8,866 nucleotides of DNA from Alphaproteobacteria bacterium (GTDB lineage: Bacteria; Pseudomonadota; Alphaproteobacteria; Rhodobacterales; Rhodobacteraceae). The stretch spans positions 1 to 8,866 of the forward strand of contig RFKM01000105.1 of NCBI GenBank assembly GCA_003694465.1, read 5' to 3'. This document shows, piece after piece, positions 1-6,721 of this stretch. The translations under genes were made by a program, and so were the position numbers. The notes under the pieces were generated by a model. That model did not search any database and had not been told where the DNA came from. It was given only the letters and a program-made list of their open reading frames with translations. The stretch's first letter is position 1. Each line of letters begins with the position of its first letter.

Positions 1-96
1 GACAACCTCGATATCGGTGCGCCCCGATTCGATGATCGCCCGAAGGACGTTGCGCCCGATGCGCCCAAAGCCGTTGATCGCTACCTTGACGGTCAT
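1..96 (-). CDS. gap: Glyceraldehyde-3-phosphate dehydrogenase, N-terminal fragment (runs off the left edge)
   Basis: Only the first 32 codons are present. They read [20 protein letters not shown] and onward, which is the start of the NAD(P)-binding Rossmann fold of type I GAPDH, with the dinucleotide-binding NGFGRIGR at residues 8-15. The family oxidises and phosphorylates glyceraldehyde 3-phosphate to 1,3-bisphosphoglycerate in the cytoplasm. The ATG at 96-94 follows an AAGGA ribosome-binding site about 8 bases upstream. The fragment ends just before the residue that sets NAD versus NADP preference, so its cofactor cannot be judged here. It is the second GAPDH gene in the same direction, 328 bases beyond the end of the complete paralogue at 425-1426, with a small membrane-protein gene between them. 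The family assignment is secure; how this copy differs in role from its neighbour is not visible. Confidence 0.95.
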   Translation of the reverse strand, partial: MTVKVAINGFGRIGRNVLRAIIESGRTDIEVV

Positions 97-159
97 GTTC
101 GTGTTCCTTCGCTGGGATGGCGGCCCGCTCCGAGGGGCGGGCACGCGAAATGCGCCGCC

Positions 160-188
160 AACCTTGTGGAAGGGGCGCAGGAAGTCAA
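160..188 (-). promoter_or_regulatory. Weak candidate promoter for the left-edge gap gene
   Basis: On the minus strand a good -35-like TTGACT lies at 188-183. About 16-17 bases further is a poor -10-like AAGGTT/AGGTTG at 166-160. It lies in the 117-base gap between the 47-residue gene and gap. The poor -10 makes this speculative, and gap may instead be co-transcribed from upstream. A GC-rich inverted repeat (GCCCGC at 123-128, GCGGGC at 137-142) also lies in this gap, without a T-tract. Confidence 0.2.
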
Positions 189-213
189 GCCGTGGCGGCC
201 CGCCGCCGGCGCC

Positions 214-357
214 TCAGCGCCAGAAGGCGAGCCAGTCGAGAAACTCGAACATCTTTTTCCCGAGAAAGAGCGACACGGCCCAGTCGTGCGCGTAGCCGTC
301 GTAGCCGAAGAAGGCGAGGACGGTCAGGCCGAGGACGATGGCGGTCGTGTTGCTCAT
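214..357 (-). CDS. 47-residue small membrane protein between two GAPDH genes
   Basis: The protein begins MSNTTAIVLGLTVLAFFGYD and ends DWLAFWR. Residues about 4-18 form a hydrophobic, probably membrane-spanning segment. The rest is aromatic-rich (FLGKKMFEFLDWLAFWR) and looks amphipathic, with a basic tip. No enzyme domain is possible at this size. I recall similar short proteins with a terminal AFWR beside gap in other Rhodobacteraceae, sometimes labelled GAPDH purely by proximity; that is memory, not a search. The start at 357-355 is the best methionine for this composition, but no clear Shine-Dalgarno precedes it, so translation may depend on the neighbouring gene or be weak. It lies 67 bases after the gapB stop and 117 bases before the next gap, all in one direction, which suggests a shared transcript. 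Function unknown. Confidence 0.65.
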   Translation of the reverse strand: MSNTTAIVLGLTVLAFFGYDGYAHDWAVSLFLGKKMFEFLDWLAFWR

Positions 358-424
358 GCCCGGGTTTTGCAGGGTCGGGCGGGCGCGGGCAAGGAAAATC
401 CGGCCCGGCCGCGCCCGGCGCGCC

Positions 425-1426
425 TCAGCCCAGCTGGCCCATGGCGGCGGCGACATCGGCCATGCGCGCCGAAAAGCCCCATTCGTTGTCATACCAGGCC
501 AGCACCCGCACCGTGCGCCCGACGACGCGGGTCTGGTCGGGGGCAAAGACCGAGCTGTAGGTGGTGGTGTTGAAGTCGATCGAGACCTTCGGCGCCGGAT
601 CGTAGCCGAGCACCCGCCCGATGGGGCCGGCGACGGCCTCGCGGACCACCTCGTTGACGTCGTCGGCGGTGACATCCTTGCCGGCCTCGAAGGTGAGATC
701 GACGCAGGAGACGTTCGGCGTCGGCACCCGGATGGCGGTGCCGTCGAGCTTGCCGGCCAGTTCCGGCAGCACCTCGCCGAGGGCCTTCGCCGCGCCGGTG
801 GTGGTGGGGATCATCGCCATGGCGGCGGCGCGGGCGCGGTAGAGGTCCTTGTGGCGGCGGTCGAGGGTGGGCTGGTCGCCGGTGTAGGAATGGATCGTGG
901 TCATGATCCCGCGCTCGATGCCGATGGCGTCGTTCAGCACCTTGGCCAGCGGCGCGAGGCCGTTGGTGGTGCACGAGCCGTTGGAGACCATCCGGTCGGC
1001 GGCGGTCAGCATCTCGTCATTGACGCCGAAGACCACGGTTTTCGACACGTTCTTCGCCGGCGCCGAGATCAGCACCTTCTTCGCGCCGCGCCGCAGGTGC
1101 ACGTCGGCCTTGTGGCCGTCGTTGAACTTGCCGGTGCATTCGAGCACCACGTCGACGCCTTCCCAGTCGAGCTCTTCGGGGTCGTAGGTCGAGAACATCT
1201 CGATCGGACCCTGCCCGACGTCGAGCCGGCCGTCGTCGCCGACGATCACCTCGCGCGGATAACGCCCGTGGACGCTGTCGTAGCGCAACAGGTGGGCGGT
1301 GGTCTCGATCGGGCCGGTGGCGTTCATCTTCACCACGGTCAGGTCGTTGCGCCCGGAGGTGGCGATATGGGCGAGGGTGCAGCGGCCGATGCGGCCGAAA
1401 CCGTTGATACCGATCTTCAGCGTCAT
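425..1426 (-). CDS. gapB: Type I glyceraldehyde-3-phosphate dehydrogenase, GapB-like (possibly NADP-using)
   Basis: Complete 333-residue GAPDH, the usual family length. Seen: Rossmann motif NGFGRIGR (8-15), KYDSVHG-like LRYDSVHGR (47-55), catalytic Cys152 in SNGSCTTNGLAP, catalytic His179 in TTIHSYTGDQ, phosphate-site IPTTTGAAKA (206-215), Arg233 in AIRVPTPNVS, and the C-terminal AWYDNEWGFS. Two residues stand out. Ala36 occupies the position of the Asp that binds the NAD adenosine ribose (VVKMNA instead of VVAIND), as in Bacillus subtilis GapB, which favours NADP. Gly156 replaces the common second Cys of the active-site loop. Together with GapB-like ECTGKFN, this suggests a gluconeogenic or NADP-linked role, but that is inference. 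The ATG at 1426-1424 has a GGAAAG ribosome-binding site; upstream in-frame codons do not look like GAPDH. It leads a minus-strand group with the small membrane protein and a second gap, and has a promoter and LacI-type sites upstream. Confidence 0.96.
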   Translation of the reverse strand: MTLKIGINGFGRIGRCTLAHIATSGRNDLTVVKMNATGPIETTAHLLRYDSVHGRYPREVIVGDDGRLDVGQGPIEMFSTYDPEELDWEGVDVVLECTGKFNDGHKADVHLRRGAKKVLISAPAKNVSKTVVFGVNDEMLTAADRMVSNGSCTTNGLAPLAKVLNDAIGIERGIMTTIHSYTGDQPTLDRRHKDLYRARAAAMAMIPTTTGAAKALGEVLPELAGKLDGTAIRVPTPNVSCVDLTFEAGKDVTADDVNEVVREAVAGPIGRVLGYDPAPKVSIDFNTTTYSSVFAPDQTRVVGRTVRVLAWYDNEWGFSARMADVAAAMGQLG

Positions 1427-1456
1427 GGGTCTTTCCGTGTTTGCAGCGTCGGCGGT

Positions 1457-1485
1457 TGTATACGAATGTGTGCCGTGGCGCGCAA
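1457..1485 (-). promoter_or_regulatory. Candidate sigma-70 promoter of gapB
   Basis: On the minus strand, -35 TTGCGC (1485-1480) and -10 TATACA (1462-1457) are separated by exactly 17 bases. This predicts a start near 1450 and a leader of about 23 bases carrying the GGAAAG ribosome-binding site. The weak -35 fits a promoter that needs an activator, and the LacI-type sites lie upstream of it at about -67, -96 and -109. It is read from sequence only, and the exact start site is an inference. Confidence 0.45.
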
Positions 1486-1509
1486 TGAAAAACCTGCGCA
1501 AAATCAATA

Positions 1510-1523
1510 TGTTAACGCAAACA
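1510..1523. promoter_or_regulatory. LacI-type operator-like site A
   Basis: TGTTAACGCAAACA is a 14-bp pseudo-palindrome with the central CG typical of LacI-family operators and symmetric TGTT/AACA ends. Its reverse complement matches site B at 12 of 14 positions. Its centre lies about 67 bases upstream of the predicted gapB start, a position more like activation than steric repression for gapB. The CceR regulator of central carbon metabolism in Rhodobacter is a natural candidate, but I cannot confirm its motif from memory. Confidence 0.5.
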
Positions 1524-1538
1524 TTCCGAATCGGGCCG

Positions 1539-1552
1539 GGTTTGCGTTAACG
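1539..1552. promoter_or_regulatory. LacI-type operator-like site B
   Basis: GGTTTGCGTTAACG shares the GTTTGCGTTAAC core with site A on the opposite strand, so 1511-1522 and 1540-1551 form a perfect 12-bp inverted repeat with a 17-bp spacer. Its centre is 29 bp from that of site A. A weak plus-strand promoter for the DUF808 gene (TTGCGT at 1542-1547, ATTTCC at 1565-1570) would overlap it, so it could also act on that gene. Confidence 0.5.
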
Positions 1553-1565
1553 GTTTGCGCCAACA
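1552..1565. promoter_or_regulatory. LacI-type operator-like site C
   Basis: GGTTTGCGCCAACA abuts site B in direct orientation, with its centre 13 bp away, and matches the reverse complement of site A at 11 of 14 positions. It is internally symmetric around the central GCGC apart from one pair and the end base. It is the weakest of the three and is supported mainly by its neighbours. Confidence 0.4.
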
Positions 1566-1603
1566 TTTCCGGGCCCCGGCGCGCCTTCGCCCTTGCCCGT
1601 GGC

Positions 1604-1625
1604 GGCCGAAGGGTTACCTTCGGCC
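1604..1625 (+). other. Perfect 9-bp hairpin ahead of the DUF808 gene
   Basis: Arms GGCCGAAGG (1604-1612) and CCTTCGGCC (1617-1625) pair perfectly around a GTTA loop. The hairpin ends 25 bases before the DUF808 start codon and 12 bases before its GGAGG motif. There is no T-tract, so a simple intrinsic terminator is unlikely. It is more likely a leader structure that stabilises mRNA or modulates translation, which is inference. Confidence 0.5.
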
Positions 1626-1650
1626 CGACGAAGCGGCGGAGGCGAAGGGG

Positions 1651-2616
1651 ATGAGTGGCCTTTTGGCATTGCTCGATGACGTGGCGGGAATCGCCAAGGT
1701 GGCGGCGGCTTCGCTCGACGACGTGGCCAGCCAGGCGGCGAAGGCCGGGGCGAAGGCGGCGGGGGCGGTAATCGACGATGCCGCGGTGACGCCGAAATAC
1801 GTCACCGGCTTCAGCCCGGCGCGCGAGTTGCCCATCGTCGGCAAGATCGCCCTCGGATCGGTGCGTAACAAGATCCTCGTGCTGCTGCCGGCGGCGCTGC
1901 TGCTCTCGGCCTTCGCGCCGTGGCTGATCGCGCCGCTCCTGATGCTGGGCGGCGGATACCTGTGCTTCGAGGGGGCGGAAAAGATCTGGCACGGGCTGTT
2001 TCCCGGCGAGCATGTGATCGACGCCGCGCCGCCCGTGCCCGGCGATCCGGCCCATCTCGAGGAAGAGAAGGTGGCCGGGGCGATCAAGACCGATTTCATC
2101 CTGTCGGCCGAGATCATGACCATCGCTCTTTCCGCCCTGCCCGAGGGGCCGATCTGGACCGAGGCGGCGGCGCTGGCGCTGGTGGCGCTGGGGATGACGG
2201 TGATCGTCTATGGCGCGGTGGCGGTGATCGTGAAGATGGACGATCTCGGCCTGATGATGGCGACGAAGGGTCGGCTGGGGCTGACACGCCTTCTGGGGCG
2301 CGGGCTGGTGAAGGCGATGCCGAAACTGATGCGCGCGCTGAGCCTCATCGGCACGGCGGCGATGCTCTGGGTCGGCGGCAACATCGTTATCCACGGGCTC
2401 GAGGTGCTGGGCTGGGCCTGGCCGGCCGAGACCATCCACCACCTTGCCGAGGCGGCGGCACACAGGGTGCCCGAGGCCTGGGCCGGGGCGCTGGCCTGGG
2501 CGGTGACGGCGGCGATCGACGGTGTCGCCGGTCTGGTGCTGGGGCTGGTGCTGATCCCGCCGGGCACGCGCCTGATTGCCCCGCTCTGGGGTGCGCTTAC
2601 CGGCGGGCGCGGCTGA
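1651..2616 (+). CDS. yedI: DUF808/YedI-family inner-membrane protein
   Basis: A 321-residue membrane protein resembling Escherichia coli YedI (DUF808; about 305 residues). Matching landmarks are the N-terminal LLALLDDVAGIAK, a small-residue-rich helix around 15-42, VTGFSPARELPIV (51-63), GSVRNKILVLLPAALLLSAF (69-88) followed by PWLIAPLLMLGGGYLCFEG, and IKTDFILSAEI (145-155). Hydrophobic stretches at about 74-104, 147-163, 172-195, 228-250 and 280-303 predict several membrane spans. The family has no established biochemical role and none is implied here. The ATG at 1651 is preceded by GGAGG at 1638-1642. The gene is transcribed away from gapB, so LacI-type sites and a leader hairpin lie upstream; it converges on tkt across about 100 bases. 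Compared with E. coli, the C-terminal part is longer and richer in Trp/Ala. The family call is firm. Confidence 0.92.
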   Translation: MSGLLALLDDVAGIAKVAAASLDDVASQAAKAGAKAAGAVIDDAAVTPKYVTGFSPARELPIVGKIALGSVRNKILVLLPAALLLSAFAPWLIAPLLMLGGGYLCFEGAEKIWHGLFPGEHVIDAAPPVPGDPAHLEEEKVAGAIKTDFILSAEIMTIALSALPEGPIWTEAAALALVALGMTVIVYGAVAVIVKMDDLGLMMATKGRLGLTRLLGRGLVKAMPKLMRALSLIGTAAMLWVGGNIVIHGLEVLGWAWPAETIHHLAEAAAHRVPEAWAGALAWAVTAAIDGVAGLVLGLVLIPPGTRLIAPLWGALTGGRG

Positions 2617-2676
2617 GAGGGCCCGGGGCAGGGGGCGCGCCGGGCCGCGCACCTGCCCTTGACGCGGCAGGCGAGA

Positions 2677-2715
2677 CGGCGGGGAAGGAGACGTGCCCGC
2701 CCCCGCACCCCGCCG
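2677..2715. terminator. Possible shared hairpin between convergent DUF808 and tkt genes
   Basis: CGGCGGGG (2677-2684) and CCCCGCCG (2708-2715) form an 8-bp inverted repeat with a 23-base loop in the 104-base convergent gap. It could serve both strands but has no T-tract and a long loop, and chance pairing is easy in such GC-rich DNA. Confidence 0.2.
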
Positions 2716-2720
2716 GCCGG

Positions 2721-4742
<2,022 letters not shown>

Positions 4743-4778
4743 TGTCGGGCCTCCAGTTCTGCAAGCGGGTTCCCGGCC

Positions 4779-4806
4779 GTGATAGCAGCCGGGGGCGCAA
4801 GATCAA
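4779..4806 (-). promoter_or_regulatory. Candidate promoter of tkt
   Basis: On the minus strand, -35 TTGATC (4806-4801) and -10 TATCAC (4784-4779) are 16 bases apart, predicting a start near 4772 and a 30-base leader that includes the GGAGG motif. No copy of the LacI-type site found upstream of gapB is visible here. The rest of the 209-base divergent region holds a possible plus-strand -10 (TAAACT, 4873-4878) for the zauP side without a convincing -35. Confidence 0.35.
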
Positions 4807-4951
4807 GCGCGAGGCGCCGCGCGCACGGGCGGGGAGCGGCCAAAAGGGGGCGCATTCGGCCCGCGAAGGGGCTAAACTCGCCCGAAAAGCCCCGGTCGAG
4901 CGATTCGCGCCGGCCGCCGGGGCGAACCATGTAACGGAAGACGGGCAGAGA

Positions 4952-5461
4952 ATGAGCGAATTTGCAGAGCTGCAGGCCAGGATCGCCCGCGCGCTTGACC
5001 GCATCGGCGCCGGGCTGGAACTTCTGGAGCGGCGCGACGAGGCGCCGGGCGCCGATGAGCGCGACGCCGAGATCGAACGGCTCACCGCCGCCCTCGAAGA
5101 GGAGCGCGGCGCCAATGCCCAGCTCGAAGAGCGGGTGCGGGTGCTGAGCGCGCGCCAGGAACAGGCGCTGGCCGGGCTTCAGGCCGAGGTCGACCGCCTG
5201 CGGGCCCGCCTCGACGAGGAGGAAGAGGCGCTCGCGCGGATGCAGAAGGCCAACGAGGCATTGCGGGCCAACAACGCCATGCTGCGCGAATCGATGGCCG
5301 CGGGCCTTGCCGAGCCGCATCTGGTCAACAAGTCGATGATGGCCGAACTGGCGGCCCTGCGCGCCGCCCGCGCCGCCGAGGGCGACGAGATCAAGGCGGT
5401 GCTGGCCGAGATCGACGAGATGCTCGCCGCCGCCGATGGGGAGGAGACCGCCAATGCCTGA
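4952..5461 (+). CDS. zauP: ZauP-like coiled-coil protein encoded upstream of zapA
   Basis: A 169-residue acidic, Ala/Glu/Leu/Arg-rich protein with no signal peptide or membrane segment. Heptad-like coiled coil runs from about 38 to 116, and a second helical part from about 128 to 160; between them lies a non-coiled stretch containing EPHLVNKS. The gene overlaps zapA by 8 bases (ATGCCTGA), so the two are almost certainly translationally coupled. In Caulobacter crescentus a coiled-coil protein encoded directly upstream of zapA (ZauP) partners ZapA to focus the Z-ring at the division site; position and architecture suggest the same role here. Coiled coils look alike, so the orthology rests on context rather than diagnostic residues. 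The ATG at 4952 is chosen because sequence upstream is not helical; its ribosome-binding site is modest (GGAAG at 4936-4940 or GGCAGAG nearer). Confidence 0.72.
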   Translation: MSEFAELQARIARALDRIGAGLELLERRDEAPGADERDAEIERLTAALEEERGANAQLEERVRVLSARQEQALAGLQAEVDRLRARLDEEEEALARMQKANEALRANNAMLRESMAAGLAEPHLVNKSMMAELAALRAARAAEGDEIKAVLAEIDEMLAAADGEETANA

Positions 5462-5828
5462 GGTGACGATTTCGATCGGCAACCGCGAATTCGAAGTGGC
5501 CTGCCAGGACGGCGAGGAACATTTCCTGCATGCGGCGGCAAAACTGCTCGATACCGAGGCCCAGGTCCTGGTCAGCCAGATCCGGCACCTGACCGAAAGC
5601 CGCATGCTGCTGATGGCCGGGCTGATGCTGGCGGACAAGGCCGCCGGGGTCGAGGAACGGGTGCAGACCGCCGAGGCGCGCATAGCCGAACTCGAGGCCG
5701 AACTCGCCGCGCTGCGTGCCGAGGCGGCGGGCCAGCGCCTGCCCGAGGGCGCCGCCGAGGCGCTGGAAGACCTCGCCGCCCGCGCCGAGGCCCTCGCCAT
5801 GGCCGCCGAGGAGAAGGCCGCAGGCTGA
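5454..5828 (+). CDS. zapA: Cell division protein ZapA
   Basis: A 124-residue protein with the ZapA layout: a small beta-rich N-terminal head (VTISIGNREFEVACQDGEEH, residues 4-23), a helical section with AAKLLD and the typical ESRMLLMAGLMLAD (48-61), then a C-terminal coiled coil (about 65-124). ZapA binds FtsZ filaments and bundles or aligns them in the cytoplasmic Z-ring, usually as a tetramer formed through the coiled coil. The ATG at 5454 is chosen over an upstream in-frame ATG because it directly begins the family sequence and has a strong GGAGGAG at 5440-5446, seven bases away. It overlaps the end of the zauP-like gene. The tail is longer than in E. coli ZapA (about 109 residues), rich in Ala and Glu. 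In many proteobacteria 6S RNA follows zapA, but no room for it exists here. Confidence 0.9.
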   Translation: MPEVTISIGNREFEVACQDGEEHFLHAAAKLLDTEAQVLVSQIRHLTESRMLLMAGLMLADKAAGVEERVQTAEARIAELEAELAALRAEAAGQRLPEGAAEALEDLAARAEALAMAAEEKAAG

Positions 5829-5858
5829 GCCCGACATCAGCCTGGCGACATCAGCCTG
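5821..5858 (+). repeat. Hairpin over the zapA stop with a tandemly duplicated right arm
   Basis: CAGGCTGA (5821-5828, including the zapA TGA) is complementary to TCAGCCTG at 5837-5844 and again at 5851-5858. The second arm arises because GACATCAGCCTG occurs twice in tandem (5833-5844, 5847-5858) with a 14-bp period. Either arm could pair with the stop-codon arm, giving two alternative 8-bp hairpins. No T-tract follows, so function is unclear; a recent small duplication is the simplest reading. Confidence 0.5.
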
Positions 5859-5884
5859 ACACTGGGGCGCCGGCATCGCCCCCT

Positions 5885-5936
5885 TTCATCTTTCCTGAAA
5901 TATCCCGGGGGTTCGGGGGCAGCGCCCCCGCGAACC
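5885..5936 (+). repeat. Intergenic modular repeat, copy 1 (after zapA), with terminator-like hairpin
   Basis: A 27-base block at 5885-5911 (TTCATCTTTCCTG, then AAATATCCCGGGGG) recurs with one change on the minus strand at 7335-7309. It is followed after three bases by a hairpin with stem GGGGGC/GCCCCC and loop AGC (5915-5929). Flanking GGTTC (5910-5914) and GAACC (5932-5936) extend the stem across a 2-base bulge. A CTTTTGTTG stretch follows at 5941, so it may act as an intrinsic terminator for zauP-zapA. The element reads in the same sense as the gene before it. Confidence 0.65.
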
Positions 5937-5973
5937 TCGGCTTTTGTTGCGCGGCCCGAAGGCGCGAACCGGC

Positions 5974-6333
5974 TCAGCGGTTGGCTTCGCGGATCTTCTC
6001 CGCCGCTTCCTTCGAATAGGCGATGCCCTTTTCGTCGAACAGCTGGTCGAGCTCGCCCGAAAGGGTCATCTCGGTGACGATGTCCGAGCCGCCGACGAAT
6101 TCGCCCTTCACATAAAGCTGCGGGATCGTCGGCCAGTCGGAATACTCCTTGATGCCCTGGCGGATCTCGTCATCGGCGAGCACGTTGATATCGACGAAAT
6201 CGACGCCCATGAAATTGAGCACGCCGGCAACGCGCGAGGAAAACCCGCACTGCGGCATTTCCTTCGTGCCCTTCATGTAGAGCACCACGTCGTTGCTGGT
6301 GACGGTTTCGCGGATGGTATCCTGAACGCTCAT
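5974..6333 (-). CDS. grxD: Monothiol glutaredoxin Grx4/GrxD (CGFS type)
   Basis: A 119-residue single-domain glutaredoxin with the CGFS active site (Cys29-Ser32) in [12 protein letters not shown]. The glutathione-binding [18 protein letters not shown] spans 67-84, including the cis-Pro in TIPQLY. CGFS glutaredoxins do not act mainly as thiol reductases: they bind a bridging [2Fe-2S] cluster with glutathione, as homodimers or as heterodimers with BolA, and serve iron-sulfur delivery and iron sensing. The gene lies 38 bases downstream of bolA in the same direction, consistent with a bolA-grxD operon whose products form that heterodimer. The ATG at 6333-6331 has a GGAAGGA ribosome-binding site. 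Length and motifs are normal for the family and nothing looks broken. The call is very secure; the exact client proteins are not knowable from sequence. Confidence 0.97.
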   Translation of the reverse strand: MSVQDTIRETVTSNDVVLYMKGTKEMPQCGFSSRVAGVLNFMGVDFVDINVLADDEIRQGIKEYSDWPTIPQLYVKGEFVGGSDIVTEMTLSGELDQLFDEKGIAYSKEAAEKIREANR

Positions 6334-6371
6334 CTGGCGGTTCCTTCCTGTTCGCGTGTCTGGGGTGTCGG

Positions 6372-6614
6372 TCAATCGGGGGCCTTGGTGGTCAGGGCGA
6401 GGGCGTGCAACTCGCCGTGATTGCCCTCCATTTTCGATTTCAGCGTGGCATAGACGGCGCGCTGCTGCTGCACGCGGTTCATGCCGCGAAAGCTCTCGTC
6501 GATCACCTCGGCGGCCCAGTGCCGGCCGTCGCCGGCGGTGTCGGTGACGGTGATCTTCGCGTTCGGGAACCCGGCCCGGATCAGCGCCTCGAGTTCTTCT
6601 GCTTCCATGGCCAT
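6372..6614 (-). CDS. bolA: BolA-family protein
   Basis: An 80-residue BolA/IbaG-like protein with the class II KH-like fold expected of the family. Seen: a helical start [20 protein letters not shown], strand [38 protein letters not shown] (41-60) and the signature [13 protein letters not shown] (67-79). His70 is the invariant C-terminal ligand and His32 lies in the loop that often supplies the second ligand when paired with a CGFS glutaredoxin. The next gene, grxD, encodes that partner. I chose the ATG at 6614-6612 because GGGAG (6628-6624) is 9 bases away; a second ATG two codons later would be 15 bases away. A candidate promoter and a near-perfect inverted repeat lie just upstream. The role is inferred as [2Fe-2S] handling with GrxD. 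Confidence 0.94.
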   Translation of the reverse strand: MAMEAEELEALIRAGFPNAKITVTDTAGDGRHWAAEVIDESFRGMNRVQQQRAVYATLKSKMEGNHGELHALALTTKAPD

Positions 6615-6634
6615 CTTTCGCGTCTCCCTTTGGC

Positions 6635-6657
6635 GCCTGTTTCCGACAGAAATAGGC
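6635..6657. promoter_or_regulatory. Dyad overlapping the bolA -10 box (possible operator)
   Basis: GCCTGTTTC (6635-6643) and GAAATAGGC (6649-6657) are complementary at 8 of 9 positions around a 5-base centre. The dyad covers the predicted -10 and start of bolA, the classical place for a repressor. It does not match the iron-response or Fe-S regulator motifs I know (Irr, RirA, IscR), so the regulator is unknown. Confidence 0.4.
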
Positions 6658-6677
6658 GGGTAATCGGGCGCCCGCAA
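6649..6677 (-). promoter_or_regulatory. Candidate promoter of bolA-grxD
   Basis: On the minus strand, -35 TTGCGG (6677-6672) and -10 TATTTC (6654-6649) have a 17-base spacer. The predicted start near 6642 leaves a leader of about 27 bases containing GGGAG. The -10 box sits inside the inverted repeat listed separately. It is a moderate consensus match only. Confidence 0.35.
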
Positions 6678-6689
6678 GGGGACATCTGC

Positions 6690-6713
6690 CCGGGGCGGTC
6701 CGGCCCGCCCCGG
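6690..6713 (-). terminator. GC-rich hairpin after the eight-cysteine gene
   Basis: CCGGGGCGG (6690-6698) and CCGCCCCGG (6705-6713) form a perfect 9-bp stem with a 6-base loop, beginning 8 bases after the stop codon of the minus-strand gene at 6722-7240. No T-tract follows, so it may be a weak terminator or an mRNA 3'-end stabiliser. Confidence 0.4.
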
Positions 6714-6721
6714 CTTCGGGC

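Noticed and set aside
358..424. Intrinsic terminator between gapB and the small membrane protein
   Set aside because: The minus strand has CCGG-rich pairing followed by ATTTT, but the best stem is short or mismatched and many alternatives exist in this GC-rich stretch, so I did not list it.
1510..1552. CtrA binding site suggested by the two GTTAAC motifs
   Set aside because: The expected TTAA-N7-TTAA spacing is absent; the two motifs are in opposite orientation and far apart, and fit LacI-type pseudo-palindromes better.
338..1654. Plus-strand open frame of 438 codons
   Set aside because: Antisense to gapB, low-complexity Gly/Ala/Val/His/Arg composition, no recognisable domain; a shadow of the GAPDH reading frame.
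1504..2652. Minus-strand open frame of 382 codons across the DUF808 gene
   Set aside because: Arg/Gln/His-rich translation without domain character, opposite a well-supported membrane protein; a codon-bias artefact.
5829..5973. 6S RNA gene, often found after zapA
   Set aside because: Only 145 bases are available, less than the usual 6S length, and about a third is the intergenic repeat also found after purL. The long bubble-containing rod of 6S RNA is not visible.
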